A stretch of DNA of 27,418 nt from Tubiluchus corallicola (taxonomy: Eukaryota; Priapulida; Priapulimorpha; Priapulimorphida; Tubiluchidae): positions 64,001-91,418 of the forward strand of contig JAQGDQ010000823.1 of assembly GCA_030141605.1 (NCBI GenBank), read 5' to 3'. The notes beneath the pieces were generated by a model. The model did no database searches and was not told the DNA's origin. It saw only the letters and a list, made by a program, of their open reading frames with translations. Made by a program: the position numbers and the translations under genes. The stretch's first letter is position 1. The number at the start of each line of letters is the position of its first letter. Shown here in pieces: positions 8,497 through 18,660 of the stretch.

Positions 8497-8624
8497 CTGT
8501 TTAACTTACAGACTAAATATTTCCACAAACTATGAAACAAAATATTAAGTCAGTGAAATGTCTGTTTATGGAGAGATAAAATAGTTTCATAATAATGAAG
8601 ATATTTAGTCTGAAAGTTAAATAG
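8497..8624. repeat. Small inverted repeat (hairpin) of about 128 bases
   Basis: Arms 8497-8538 and 8584-8624 pair with only a handful of mismatches (CAGACTAAATAT with ATATTTAGTCTG, TATGAAAC with GTTTCATA, TTTAACTT with AAGTTAAAT), leaving a 45-base loop. It is probably a tiny MITE. No second copy was noticed in the window. Confidence 0.8.
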
Positions 8625-8667
8625 GTAAATTATCTGTATATATCACCGAATGTAAGCCACCCATACC

Positions 8668-8735
8668 GGTGGAGTAGCTCAATGGTAGCATGCTAGCTTA
8701 AAACTCGCGTGGTCATGGGTTCAATTCTCGACCAA
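8668..8735 (+). other. tRNA-like sequence with Pol III A and B boxes, probable SINE head
   Basis: The A-box-like TAGCTCAATGG (8675-8685) and B-box-like GGTTCAATTCT (8718-8728) are spaced as in a tRNA. GGTGGAG at the front nearly pairs with CTCGACC behind the B box. The D and anticodon stems do not form cleanly and no anticodon can be assigned, so it is not a working tRNA. It is directly followed by a 42-bp tandem array, consistent with a tRNA-derived SINE or a tRNA pseudogene. Confidence 0.6.
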
Positions 8736-8746
8736 CAACTTCCAAG

Positions 8747-9083
8747 TTGCCTCTACAATTCTTGGCTATTACCTACAGTACTTCTAAGTTGCCTCTACAA
8801 TTCTTGGCTATTACCTACAGTACTTCTAAATTGTCTCTACAATTCTTGGCTATTACCTACAGTACTTCTAAATTGTCTCTACAATCCTTGGCTATTACCT
8901 ACAGTACTTCTAAGTTATCTCTACAATTCTTACCTACAGTACTTCTATATTGTCTCTACAATTCTTGGCTATTACCTACAGTACTTCTAAGTTGTCTCTA
9001 CAATTCTTGGCTATTACCTACAGTACTTCTAAGTTATCTCTACAATTCTTGGCTATTACCTACAGTACTTCTAAGCTGTCTCC
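8747..9083 (+). repeat. 42-bp minisatellite, eight copies
   Basis: The segment ACCTACAGTACTTCTAA recurs at 8771, 8813, 8855, 8897, 8932, 8974, 9016 and 9058. The spacing is 42 except for one 35-base unit that lacks GGCTATT. As 42 is 14 codons, the array stays open in more than one frame, which yields spurious repeat proteins in two or three frames. It begins directly after the tRNA-like head. Confidence 0.93.
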
Positions 9084-10254
9084 ACACTTTGGTAAAAATT
9101 TCTTTATTTTAACGTGCCTTGAAAACGAACAGCGATTATTCAAAACCGTTTGGCAACAAAATTCAATTTTGAAGAGATTATGCTTATTTGCCAAATGTTG
9201 ATAATTCTATATTTATATTTATTGTAGCCAGTATATAATAACAAACAAAGCTGCGAAACAATCAAATGGACACGGACCCCCCAGTGCAAGATGGAACACC
9301 ACGGAAAAACTAAAGTGATACCAGTGTTTGACTGCTTATTTCCTACATAAAAGAAATTTATATAAAAGGAATATGCTAGCCAGTTCTAACAAAGAGCGGC
9401 GCTCGCATCAATTATGCAAACAAAAAGACATGAAATTTCTTAATCAATTAGATTTTACAATAAAAGGCATAAAGGGTTCCAATTTATAACAACGGCCGAC
9501 CAGTTGACTCAAACAATGGGTTTGTTCAACTATTGGCTGAACCAAATCAAATGAAGTTCATAAATTTCAAATTTAATTAACAAAATAGGGTATTAGAAAC
9601 GAATAAAGCAATAAATTCCAGAATAAGTGACAGTTATACAAAGAAGTAACACGTATGACCATCACAAAAGCAAGGCAAATTAAAGCTACGCCACCTGTTG
9701 AAGAAGTACAGTATTTTTACAAAAAGAAGTTTTCTTAAACCTTTTTACCAACAACCAACAACTACCTTATCGCAGCCTTTTCAAAATGTTATAAAAATTA
9801 TAACAAGTATAAAAGAAAAATTATTGAAAAAAATTCACGAAAATGGGAAGCGAACCAACATCACTGGCTTCTACCTGTTTTATAAAAAATAACATTCCTT
9901 AGTCTTGTACTTAAGACTAGAAAGTTGTAAAATAAATTTGTAAACGAAGTATATACTACAGTGCACAGTGCAAGACTAAAAACTTAGAAAGTTTATTTAG
10001 AACCCTTTTGAATGGGGAATAAAATAACTTTCTAAAACTATGACGTCATGGTAACATCATAATTAATTAAGGTTCAATTCGTACGACGTAGAGCCCATTT
10101 TCGTGACATCACGCGGCGATTAAGCAGTACTGTAACATCTATGCAAATGTGCTTGACGCGTAATGGAAGACACCTGCCATTGCACAAACTGTGGTTAGTT
10201 TCTGACGTAAGCAATAGCTGTGTTCGGATGCCGTTAAAATTAACTTTCTAAGCT
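9084..10254. other. Unassigned AT-rich intergenic or intronic DNA
   Basis: I found no coding exon here. There is a palindromic CRE-type site TGACGTCA at 10041-10048 within TATGACGTCATGG, and several CG-containing motifs between 10080 and 10225 (TGACATCACGCGGCG, TGACGCG, TGACGTAAG). The cluster could be regulatory or part of another repeat. Confidence 0.4.
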
Positions 10255-10376
10255 AAATATTCAAATATATGAAACAATTGTTAACTTTTATAGGCAAGAG
10301 AATGTATATTTTGGACAGTAAGTTAAAATGAGTTTGAGTCTAAACAATCGTCCGGTCTTCCTTTAAGCACAGTCTA
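10255..10376 (+). repeat. Dispersed repeat F, copy 1
   Basis: It matches 17405-17515 through GAAACAATTG, TAACTTTTATAGGCAAGA, GGACAGTAA and CTAAACAATCGTCCGGT, and ends CTTCCTTTAA. The shared ending with family G (11541-11740) suggests related element termini. Non-coding. Confidence 0.75.
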
Positions 10377-10446
10377 AAAACACTTTACGTGGAAAATGTG
10401 CGAATTTAAATTGTCAACAGTATATAAGCAGTCATTAGACTTATAT

Positions 10447-10698
10447 GACAACTTGCACACTAATGCACAATTTACCTCAGGCCATATTACATGACTTTAC
10501 TGATAGCTAGTTTGGTAAATAGGTAAAATACGTAAAGTTTAAGTTTAAAGTTATATTGTATTTTTCTGCTCCTGTAGTTTAGTTTTTGCACGGATGCATT
10601 TGCCTGCAACAGTGTTTGTTTTGTAACTATCACTGATTGGATTCTCGTTATGATTCTCAATATATTATGGCAAATAAAGATGTTACTTACTTACTTAC
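10447..10698 (+). mobile_element. Non-LTR retroelement-like 3' end, copy 1, with TTAC tail
   Basis: It shares with 12895-13121 the segments GTAAGTTTAAAGTTA-like, CTGTAGTTTARTTTTTGCAC, CACTGATTG, TGATTCTCAATATATTATGG and CAAATAAAGATGTTACTT. It ends in about four TTAC units (10682-10700). A common 3' end with a short simple-repeat tail and a polyadenylation-like AATAAA is typical of LINE 3' ends or SINEs that copy them. No reverse transcriptase frame is present. Confidence 0.65.
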
Positions 10699-10699
10699 T

Positions 10700-11540
10700 T
10701 AGTGATTTCAGATTGGAGTTAGTCTAACTCGAGTCGGATGTACGCAAACGAAGCAACTGAAAATAACATCATTACCGCTACTAGACTTTAGACCCAAAAA
10801 GTAGAAAAACTATTTAGTTTGTGAACAATAAGTTTTATGTAATATAGCAAATATTCAGCCGCGTGATGCGAGTAAAAATGGCAATTTATTCGCTTGTAAT
10901 GAAAACAGCAACTTTGCAAAAATCCTATTCGCAAACGCTGCAAATAGCTCATTACCAGAAGACGAAATTACAGGCAACAAATTCGTCTTATTTTCGCCGC
11001 TGCACAACGCTGATGATTTCGGGTCATTAATCTTTTATTCAATCAGATGTGCGCGCAGACTAAAAATATGCGAATTGTTCCAGCTTCAATCAGCGTATAG
11101 ACTTTATACACATGCAGTATTCTAACAGCGGCTAACCCAATGTTAAACTGTAAATCAAACCAAGCTACTCTTTAAAATATTGAAAGGAAATATACAATTT
11201 TTTCAAAAATGATTTTTGTGAAAGAATTATTACCACACAAACAATTTCACGTACGTGCCATTAATTCTTCGCTGTTACTTGCATTTTGCCATTCGCTAGT
11301 TAGATGGGTACTAGCGCCTACATTTCGGAAATGCATTGCACAAGAAACGGGTGCTATACGTCTCAGGTCAGATGTGTTAGTTTGTGACGAACAGCACACG
11401 TTCGACAGCTCTTGAGTGAGGACAGCGGTAAATTTAAAATTTTTATCTGAAATTTACCAAACTTTAGTGCAACACAGTGAGTATCTTACAGTACCACTGT
11501 ACTTCCATTTTTGCTTTCGCAAACACGTACAACACGCTAA
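10700..11540. other. Unassigned sequence, possible regulatory block at 10850-11110
   Basis: No exon is supported. The segment 10855-11105 is less AT-biased than its surroundings and carries CATTAATCTTTTATTC, AATCAGATGTGCGCGCAG and repeated TTCGC motifs. I found no second copy of it in the window, so it may be single-copy. Function is unknown. Confidence 0.3.
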
Positions 11541-11740
11541 TGGAATATTTTTGCTATTGAAAATTAGGTTAGTTTGTGATGTCATCAATAATTGGGCTTG
11601 CCTGCCGTTAATTAAGTTTTTAATATATTATTTAATTATCACAAATGCGTTTGCAGTATAATTGTGTTAAAATGTATAGTTTTTACGGATTTGAAAATGA
11701 GGTAGTATATCAAAAATCATCTTGTCTTCCTTTAACTATA
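11541..11740 (+). repeat. Dispersed repeat G, copy 1
   Basis: It matches 23745-23950 in inverted orientation: GGAATATTTTTGCT, TTTGTGATGTCATCAATA, TTGGGCT, GTTAATTAAGTTTTTAAT, AATTGTGTTAAAATGTATA and TGAAAATGAGGT, ending GTCTTCCTTTAA. Apparent open frames across it in the two copies are the same AT-rich repeat read in parallel. Confidence 0.8.
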
Positions 11741-12869
11741 AGTAAAATGAAACTTTAGGCCCCAAACGCTATGTAAAAATATGTATATTTCGAGTGCATG
11801 ACTTGTTTCATTTAAAAAAGTATAATTGAATTGAATTGTTTCAAAGGCTGTACGTTTGTCACAAAATTAAGAAACGCCAAGAAACAACCAACACAAACAC
11901 TGCAACAACAAAACCCAAACTTGAAACCACTAACAACTTGCAGCATTGCAGCACATACAGTATATATACTTTCTATGCAGAGAAAGTGTTGTTGTCACAG
12001 CCCACAAATAGCAGATTTTCGATACAAACTCAAGACTTAAAATGAACGCACAAAACAAAAACGTGATAATCATAAGAAAAAGTTCTATATCAACAACATT
12101 ATTAGAGCGCCTGCTAGCGATTTGAAAAGACGTAAAAAAAATTACACTTTGTCACGCAAATCATTAAAACTCGTTGAGTTACAAACACCTGCAAGATTCA
12201 TCAAAACCTCACCTCATATGCTGCAAAACTATAACACAAAAAACAACAACAGTATTTGATTATAAATGTGCAATTTGTAAGTTACATAGATGCAATTTTC
12301 TTGCACCAACACTAAAGGCATATATTAATACAGTGTACCTCAAGTGGGCACGCTGGGACCGCAGCTGTTTAACATCTATTGCATCCATTCACCTATTTAT
12401 GTCGGTTTCATTATTAATGCAAGTACAAAGAGGTTTACAGCGCACGTCAAGCTGCTCAGGCCATAGATTAATTACATAGAACAACAGCTTCTACAAGACG
12501 AAAAGCAGAAAATGAAAAATCCATCACCAGGGGCATACTCTCCATGAGCAAACTAGATCACAGCTCATTTTGATGGTAATTATTTTAAAAGCACGTGAAG
12601 GCACTCTGACGCACGACCCTTAGTATCTTGTCTTATCTTTCTGATAATCACCTGAGATAAAGAAATTGGCATTTATGTTTGGCGAGCCCTCTAGGACAAA
12701 CACTATTGATATTTCCTAGGTCAGCCCAGAGTATTATTCTGGCTAGATTAAACGTGACAAAACCAGCGAGTAATCTATTTATTCATATGAATAATTATTT
12801 TGGTCAAAAGAAGCCTATCCAGGGCTTCTCACATGAAGCCTAGGAGCACTCTTAATAAATAAAGTTTAA
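11741..12869. other. Unassigned AT-rich DNA
   Basis: I see no exon with splice borders plus protein similarity. A 101-codon open frame at 12174-12479 has no recognisable motif, low-complexity flanks and no conserved counterpart here. Palindromic ATTCATATGAAT (12780-12791) and inverted AAGCCTA-type motifs occur near 12805-12845. Confidence 0.4.
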
Positions 12870-13560
12870 AAAATTCATCTTAAAATTTTATATCACTTGC
12901 ATGCTTGTCTTATTTTTGCAGATAGTTAGTTTGTAAATATGAGAAATATGTAAAATGTAAGTTTAAAGTTACATTTTATTTTTTTTTTGCATCTGTAGTT
13001 TAATTTTTGCACTGACGCACTTGTCTCCAACAGTATATGTTATGCAAATATCACTGATTGAGCATCTTAATATTTTGTTATGATTCTCAATATATTATGG
13101 CAAATAAAGATGTTACTTTTACTACCATTGCATACAGAGCTTGCGTTAGCAGTAATGCTGTATAAAACTTAAAAAATTAAACTCATGCGATGACCATTAG
13201 GCGCAAACATTCTATCAGCAATTCGTTGGAAATAAGTTTAGATAACATCGCACAGAGTTTGAAAAAATAATCAGAGCATTCATAGCACACACTTCACTAA
13301 CTAAGCAAAAGCATAAATTACTTTATATTGTCAGTAAGATCAATAATGTTGCTTTTTGTTGAATCAGCAGTGCACACAGGAAAGGAGATGAAGTGCCGTT
13401 TTACCAAATGACAGGAATATTTTAAATTACTAAGAATTTTCTTTTCCAATTACACAAGTTTTTCAAATAAGTAAGCGCAACGCTAAACAATATTACTTTG
13501 TGGAAATTTTATTGGGATATATTTTAAAATTCCCATTTTTCCCCTTTAACGATTCGACCT
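12870..13560 (+). mobile_element. ACAAGAAAA-TIR element, copy B, interrupted and lacking termini
   Basis: AAAAATTCATCTTAAAATTT at 12870 and GCATACAGAGCTTGCGTTAG at 13130 are consecutive in copy D but are here separated by a retroelement-like insertion. The rest follows the family order (GCTGTATAAAAC, GATGACCATTAG, GTTTGAAAAAATAATCAGAG, TTACACAAG) to about 13550. It is older than the insertion it carries. Confidence 0.7.
12895..13121 (+). mobile_element. Non-LTR retroelement-like 3' end, copy 2, nested in copy B
   Basis: It is the second copy of the 10447-10698 repeat, somewhat shorter, ending CAAATAAAGATGTTACTTTT. The flanks CACTTGCATG and CCATTGCATAC resemble each other and could be the remains of a target duplication. 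Confidence 0.65.
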
Positions 13561-13679
13561 ACTAAATCATTCTCAAACGTACCTATAATTGCGCTAGAAG
13601 TTTATAATTACAGATACATTTGAGAAAGGTTCAACGAATCGAAACGTCATTTGCTATTGAAACAATTTTCATTTAAGGC

Positions 13680-13990
13680 ACAAGAAAACCGCCCAGCTAC
13701 ATAAAACTTAAAAACATTGTCTTGAAATGTTATACCGCTTATATACTGCCTTCTTGCATACAGGGCTTGCGTCGGCAGCAACGCTGTATAAAACAAGTGA
13801 ATGTTAACTCCCGCTATGACTGTTAGATGCAGCCATTTTGACGATAAGTCATTTGAAACAAGTTTAGATAGCATTCTGTAACGTTTGAAAAAATAATCAG
13901 AGCATTCGTAGCGCACGTGTCACTAAATGAGTAAAATTTTAAATTATCGTATTTTGTCAACAAGATTAAAAATACGTTTCATTTTCATTT
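13680..13990 (+). mobile_element. ACAAGAAAA-TIR element, copy C, 3' truncated
   Basis: It opens with ACAAGAAAACCGCC and runs through TTGCATACAGGGCTTGCGTC, GCAGCCATTTTGACGATAAG and GATTAAAAATACGTTTC before similarity stops near 13990. An 89-codon minus-strand open frame (13916-13647) lies over it, and the same segment in the other copies is not kept open, so I do not call a gene. Confidence 0.75.
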
Positions 13991-14847
13991 AGGGAGTTCA
14001 AGATGCATGGAAAAAGCTAACACAAAGAAAAGTCTATGAAACCGCCCGAGTGGCTTAACAACAAGCCTAAACAACGTTCCACAAACTGAGAAAAGAAGTT
14101 CTTGACTTGACCACCTCCGCACAAGCCCATAGCCCGCCCTAGTTTCAAAAAGAAGCACGTCTTACCATGTGGACTATTCTACAACGCCTAACACTGTGTA
14201 ATATTAACCGTATCAAGGGCACAATTATTGAGGACTGTTCGATGATTCATGGCTCATAATGTTATTAGGTAACCCTTGCAAAACTAAATTGACGTAGGAG
14301 GAGGGCTGTTATCTCAACAAGGACAAGTGTAGCTACAAGAGAGCACAGGCGTCCCCAGGGGAGGGACATCTGCAGAGAAAGAAGCGGAAAAAAGTGATAC
14401 CAAACATCAGCTTCAAATGCTCCCCACATTTGTCCCTCCCCCTATTTACTATTTTTTCTGCAAATTTTATCAGTTTAAACATCCAAAATGGCGAATGTCT
14501 TAGTGCTCAAAAATGCTTAACTATGCTAACCGAAGATTCAATTACGTGTGCTTTATTAGAGGTGCACTTTTCCTCTAAAAGCTATTGGACGGTGGATACT
14601 ATTCACTAATCTGGTCATCTGGACAAACCAAATGCATGCTAACAACAAGCCACAAGATGAAAAGAAGCCAGGAGACAGTCGATAATGGGGGAGAAAGGGG
14701 GAAAAGAGAGGAGGAGCTGGGAGAGACAGAAACCACTCTTTACTTTTAATTGTTCCCCATTCTGATGGAAATGGCACACAACAGCTGTTGCATGCTAATG
14801 TACAAAATGACTGGGCTTCAAATGTGTTTATGACTGAGGAAGTATAA
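13991..14847. other. Unassigned, includes a polypurine tract
   Basis: No exon is supported. Bases about 14680-14735 are a nearly pure purine run (GGGGGAGAAAGGGGGAAAAG and onward), able in principle to form triplex DNA. Open frames at 14394-14609 and 14939-14556 lack recognisable domains. Confidence 0.4.
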
Positions 14848-15010
14848 TTATCACAAGGAAGCGGTACTGTTACAACCATCCAACAAGCATCTGATGTTAT
14901 GACACAAGGAAGAGGTATTGTTACAACCATCCAATGCATTTACTGATATGACACAAGGAGGAGGTACTGTTACAAAAAACCATCCTGCAATGCATCTGCT
15001 GATCTATGAT
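14848..15010 (+). repeat. Tandem repeat of about 50 bases, three copies
   Basis: CACAAGGARGMGGTAYTGTT recurs with CAAGG at 14853, 14905 and 14954, each followed by ACAACCATCCAAtGCAT-like sequence. The third copy has a short AAAA insertion. It lies directly before the 84-bp array. Confidence 0.85.
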
Positions 15011-15079
15011 ACCCAAAAAATTACCAGTTCTACGAGGCGAAAGGGTTTGAAGTTTGGACGCAGGAAGTGACAACGTGAA

Positions 15080-15790
15080 ATCTCAGACCGTGAGGATCAA
15101 AATCATCAAAATGTTCTAGTTTTGAAAAGCAAGTGACATACTGAAAACTGATTCCAAAAAAACACTGAGGGTAAAATCATCAAAATGTTCCAAGACATGT
15201 TCCAGTTTATAATAGAAAATGACACAAAGAAAACTGATTCCCAAGACACTGAGGGTTAAATCACCAAAATATTCCAAGACATGTTCCAGTTTCTAACAGG
15301 AAGTGACATAATGAAAACTTTTTCCCAAGACACTGAGGGTTAAATCATCAAAATGTTCCAAGACATGTTCCAATTTCTAACAAGAAGTGAAATAATGAAA
15401 ATTGATTCCCAAGACACTGAGGGTTAAATCATCAAAATGTTCAAAGACATGTTCCAATTTCTAACAAGAAGTGAAATAATGAAAACTGATTCCCAAGACA
15501 CTGAGGGTTAAATCATCAAAATATTCCAAGACATGTTCCAGTTTTTAACAGGAAGTGACAAAATGAAAACTGATTCCCAACACAATGAGGGTCACATTAT
15601 CAAAATGTTTCAAAATATAATGTTCCAGTTTCTCAAAAGAAGTGACATCGTGAAAATATCAGACTGTGAGGATCGAATCATCAAAATGTTTCAAAACACA
15701 ATGTTCCAGTTCCTCAAAGGAGGTGACATCATGAAAACTGACTCTCAAGAACATTGAGGATCAAATAAAGAAAATGTTTCAAAACATTAT
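15080..15790 (+). repeat. 84-bp tandem array, eight to nine copies
   Basis: CACTGAGGGT or its variant falls at 15163, 15247, 15331, 15415, 15499 and 15583, an exact 84-base step. Two more diverged units follow to about 15790. Unit landmarks are ATCATCAAAATGTTCCAAGA, CATGTTCCAGTTTCTAACAG and GAAGTGACATAATGAAAACT. The outer copies are more diverged than the central ones, as expected of unequal exchange. Since 84 is 28 codons, part of it reads open, but stops occur in most units, so I do not call a protein. Confidence 0.93.
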
Positions 15791-16050
15791 GATGCAGCTT
15801 CCAAAACTATAGAAACAAAGCACTTAAAATTGTTGAATATTGACGCTTACAATGCATCGAAGTCGTCTGTCTCTTCCAAAATCTTACATCCTAATTTCAA
15901 CGCTTAGCAAATGTTGATGGCAATTCAAAATGTTACTGAAGTACTACAAGTATTTTAGTAATAGCAGAAAAAGCCAACTTTCTGCATACATGTCCTAGAT
16001 GACGTATTCGGTATTAAAATTTTAGTAGATGGTGACCACACCTTAATGCC

Positions 16051-16417
16051 AATAAACCTTTTCACAGTTTCGTTGTGCGCATGCACCATTGCTGTAGGTC
16101 AAAGGTGAAGTGTACCACAACAATGCGCCTTAAATACAATCGTCACGTGACATGCGGGTAACGCAAAGCATCAGTTCAGTAACTTCAGTTGTCTTATGTG
16201 GAGTTTACATAATTATGCATTTGTCTGCGTAGGATCTTGCTTGGGAACAAGAAAAAATGAACTAGGTAAAGTTCTATAGTTAGCATTCGTCCCTTTTCTT
16301 AATTACAATTACAATAGCAAGGCATTGTCAAGTGTACACAAATACACTGTCTGGTACACTTAACCTTTGACCTTTTCACGATCATCATCAATCGCTGGAA
16401 CTGTGAAAAGGCTTATT
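16051..16417. mobile_element. MITE copy 2, same family as 1495-1878
   Basis: It begins AATAAACCTTTTCACAGTTT and ends AACTGTGAAAAGGCTTATT. Inner inverted stretches AGGTCAAAGGTGAAGTGTAC (from 16096) and GTACACTTAACCTTTGACCT (ending 16373) pair closely, so the molecule can fold over most of its ends. It is 367 bases, 17 fewer than copy 1. Non-coding. Confidence 0.85.
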
Positions 16418-17404
16418 TACATTACTAAACACTTACCAAACGGCCATTGCATAGTTGGACGTGTGTCTTTCTAAAATTATAGCAAGAGTAATCGGTCCTG
16501 GCTATTGCATCTGTGATAACTGTAAGAAAAATAAAACAAAGTAAATGGAATTGCTTCAATACTTTTGCCAGCTGTAGACAGACGGTCATGCTTTTCACAG
16601 TCTTACCCTGGACATTACCAGACGCAGCGCAGCTAGTTATAAACCCATTTTTCCCTCGAGCTGCTTATTTACAAAATTCTTGTCTTGGACAGCCATTGAC
16701 ATTGTTGAGGTTAATTTGTATTAAGACATCAAAACACTGAAATTCATAACTTAAAAGAAAGGACAACGCACTTAATATTTTGGGTTTATTTTACTTTTAC
16801 TTAGAAAAATATAACAAAAAAATGTGCATAAAAACTGTCTACAAAACGTAAAATTAATTTATATTGTTGCCACATACAAATTTTCAAGTGCAGTGGTAGT
16901 CGCCAGTCTTTTGAAAATGATGAAGTAAATGGTGGAATTCGTAAATTTTCGTAAGCACATCGTGGCTTTCCGAAAGTGCGCGCTACTTAAACTAATTCAA
17001 ACTTCTGCAGCATACCTAGTGTTCATGCACAAATATCACAAAATTAGCTCTCTACTTGTTTGTAAAAACTTCTTATAGGGTTGGCAGAAATTGACAGTGC
17101 TCTGCTTTTCTTTATCCAACAAATGACGTCATTGGTGGAAGAACGGGGGCGTTCAAATTGGAAGCGCCCAAGTGTGAATCGCACTTTTAATTCTAAATCC
17201 AATTTTTCGTGAACATTGAAATAAGCCTAACTTCACAGAAGGCTTGACTTTTCCTTTAACCAATGAAAACCATTAAACTCAACTAATCACTGAATGATTC
17301 GTTCATACTTAATCGATGAAAACGTCACCAATGAAAGTCGCTATTGAAAGGAATTAATATTAACAACAACAATTATGAAGCCAGAACGTAATCCTTTACA
17401 GCAT
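16418..17404. other. Unassigned intergenic or intronic DNA
   Basis: No supported exon. It contains a CRE-type palindrome TGACGTCA within AAATGACGTCATTGG (about 17122-17136) next to GGAAGCGCCC. A 75-codon open frame at 16513-16740 has no recognisable domain. Confidence 0.4.
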
Positions 17405-17515
17405 GGCTTCAAAATATAAGAAACAATTGCTAACTTTTATAGGCAAGAAAATGTATGTTTCGGACAGTAAATAAAAATGAGATTCAGTCTAAACAATCGT
17501 CCGGTTTCCCCTTTA
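17405..17515 (+). repeat. Dispersed repeat F, copy 2
   Basis: Second copy of 10255-10376: AAGAAACAATTG, TAACTTTTATAGGCAAGA, GGACAGTAAAT and CTAAACAATCGTCCGGT, ending in CCCCTTTAC in place of CTTCCTTTAA. Confidence 0.75.
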
Positions 17516-17819
17516 CGATGCCTCATTTTATTAATGTAACTACTGAATTGCATGCTATAGCAAATGCTTCAACAAATCACAGAGAGCCCTCTAACGAAAG
17601 AGTCAAAAACTTAATTACCATCAAGCTAGCAACCACGGCTATACAGACCTAATTAACTCAAGCATTTCAAAGTGTTGTAATTAAGGTTGTTAGCTCGTTC
17701 AGAAAGCTCATTAAAACCTGCAGCAGCCAGGAGAGTTGCGATTAGCTTAAAATAACTGCTAATGAGTCCTGCCATGCTGCTTATCTTCCTGATATTTAGT
17801 GTTTAAATATTAAGATACT
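17516..17819. other. Unassigned sequence before the 68-bp array
   Basis: AT-rich, no recognisable exon or repeat. A 65-codon open frame that runs out of repeat F into this stretch is not supported by any motif. Confidence 0.35.
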
Positions 17820-18660
17820 GAAAGCACCCTGCTGTGTTGCTGCCGATCTTGTTGGTGTTCTTAACATGTTGCTCGGAACCCCCTACCTTGTACTGTTGCT
17901 GGTCTTGTTGTGCTGTTAACATGTTGCTTTCTCTGAAGCTAACGGAAGCATCCTCCTGGTGTTGCTGCCTGTCTTGTAGGAACTCTTAAAATGTTACTTC
18001 CTCAGAAATTAATGGTAGTGGTCTCCTGTATTGCTGCCGGTCTTGTTGTGCTGTTAACATGTTGCTTCCTCAGAAGATAATGGAAGCATCCTCGTGTGTT
18101 GCTGCCGGTCTTGTTGTGCTGTTAACATGTTGCTTCCTCAGAAATTAATGGTAGTGGTCTCCTGTATTGCTGCCGGTTTTGTTGTGCTGTTAACATGTTG
18201 CTTCCTCAGAAGTTAATGGTAGTGGTCTCCTGTATTGCTGCCGGTTTTGTTGTGCTGTTAACATGTTGTTTCCTCAGAAGATAATGGAAGCATCCTCCTG
18301 TGTTGTTGCCAGTCTTGTTGTGCTGTTAACATGTTGCTTCCTCAGAAGCTAATGGAAGCATCCTCCTGTATTGCTGCCGGTCTTGTTGTGCTGTTAACAT
18401 GTTGCTTCCTCAGGAGATAATGGAAGCATCCTCCTGTGTTGTTGCCAGTCTTGTTGTGCTGTTAACATGTTGTTTCCTCAGAAGCTAATGGAAGCATCCT
18501 CCTGTATTGCTGCCGGTCTTGTTGTGCTGTTAACATGTTGCTTCCTCAGGAGATAATGGAAGCATCCTCGTGTATTGTTGCCGGTCTTGTTGCGCTGTTA
18601 ACATGTTGCTTCCTCAGGAGATAATGGAAGAATCCTCCTGTGTTGTTGCCGGGCTTGTCC
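17820..18660 (+). repeat. 68-bp minisatellite with two-unit higher-order structure
   Basis: GTTAACATGTTGCTTCCTCA starts at 18053, 18121, 18189, 18257, 18325, 18393, 18461, 18529 and 18597, exactly 68 bases apart. More diverged units start near 17985, 17915 and 17860. From 18257 units largely alternate between a GATAATGGAAGC...GTTGTTGCCAG type and a GCTAATGGAAGC...ATTGCTGCCGG type, giving a 136-base dimer. Each unit carries a GTTAAC palindrome. Confidence 0.94.

Noticed and set aside
8668-8735. A functional tRNA gene
   Set aside because: A and B boxes are present, but D and anticodon stems do not fold and no anticodon can be placed.
8747-9112. Repeat proteins of 93 and 121 residues over the 42-bp array
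   Set aside because: The unit is a multiple of three, so frames stay open by arithmetic; different frames give rival repeat proteins and none has a plausible start context or flank.
14040-14070. GCCCGAGTGGCTTAAC, resembling the 5' part of a leucine or serine tRNA
   Set aside because: No B box downstream and no cloverleaf.
15080-18660. CRISPR array
   Set aside because: Both arrays are head-to-tail tandem repeats without unique spacers, and the window is eukaryotic.
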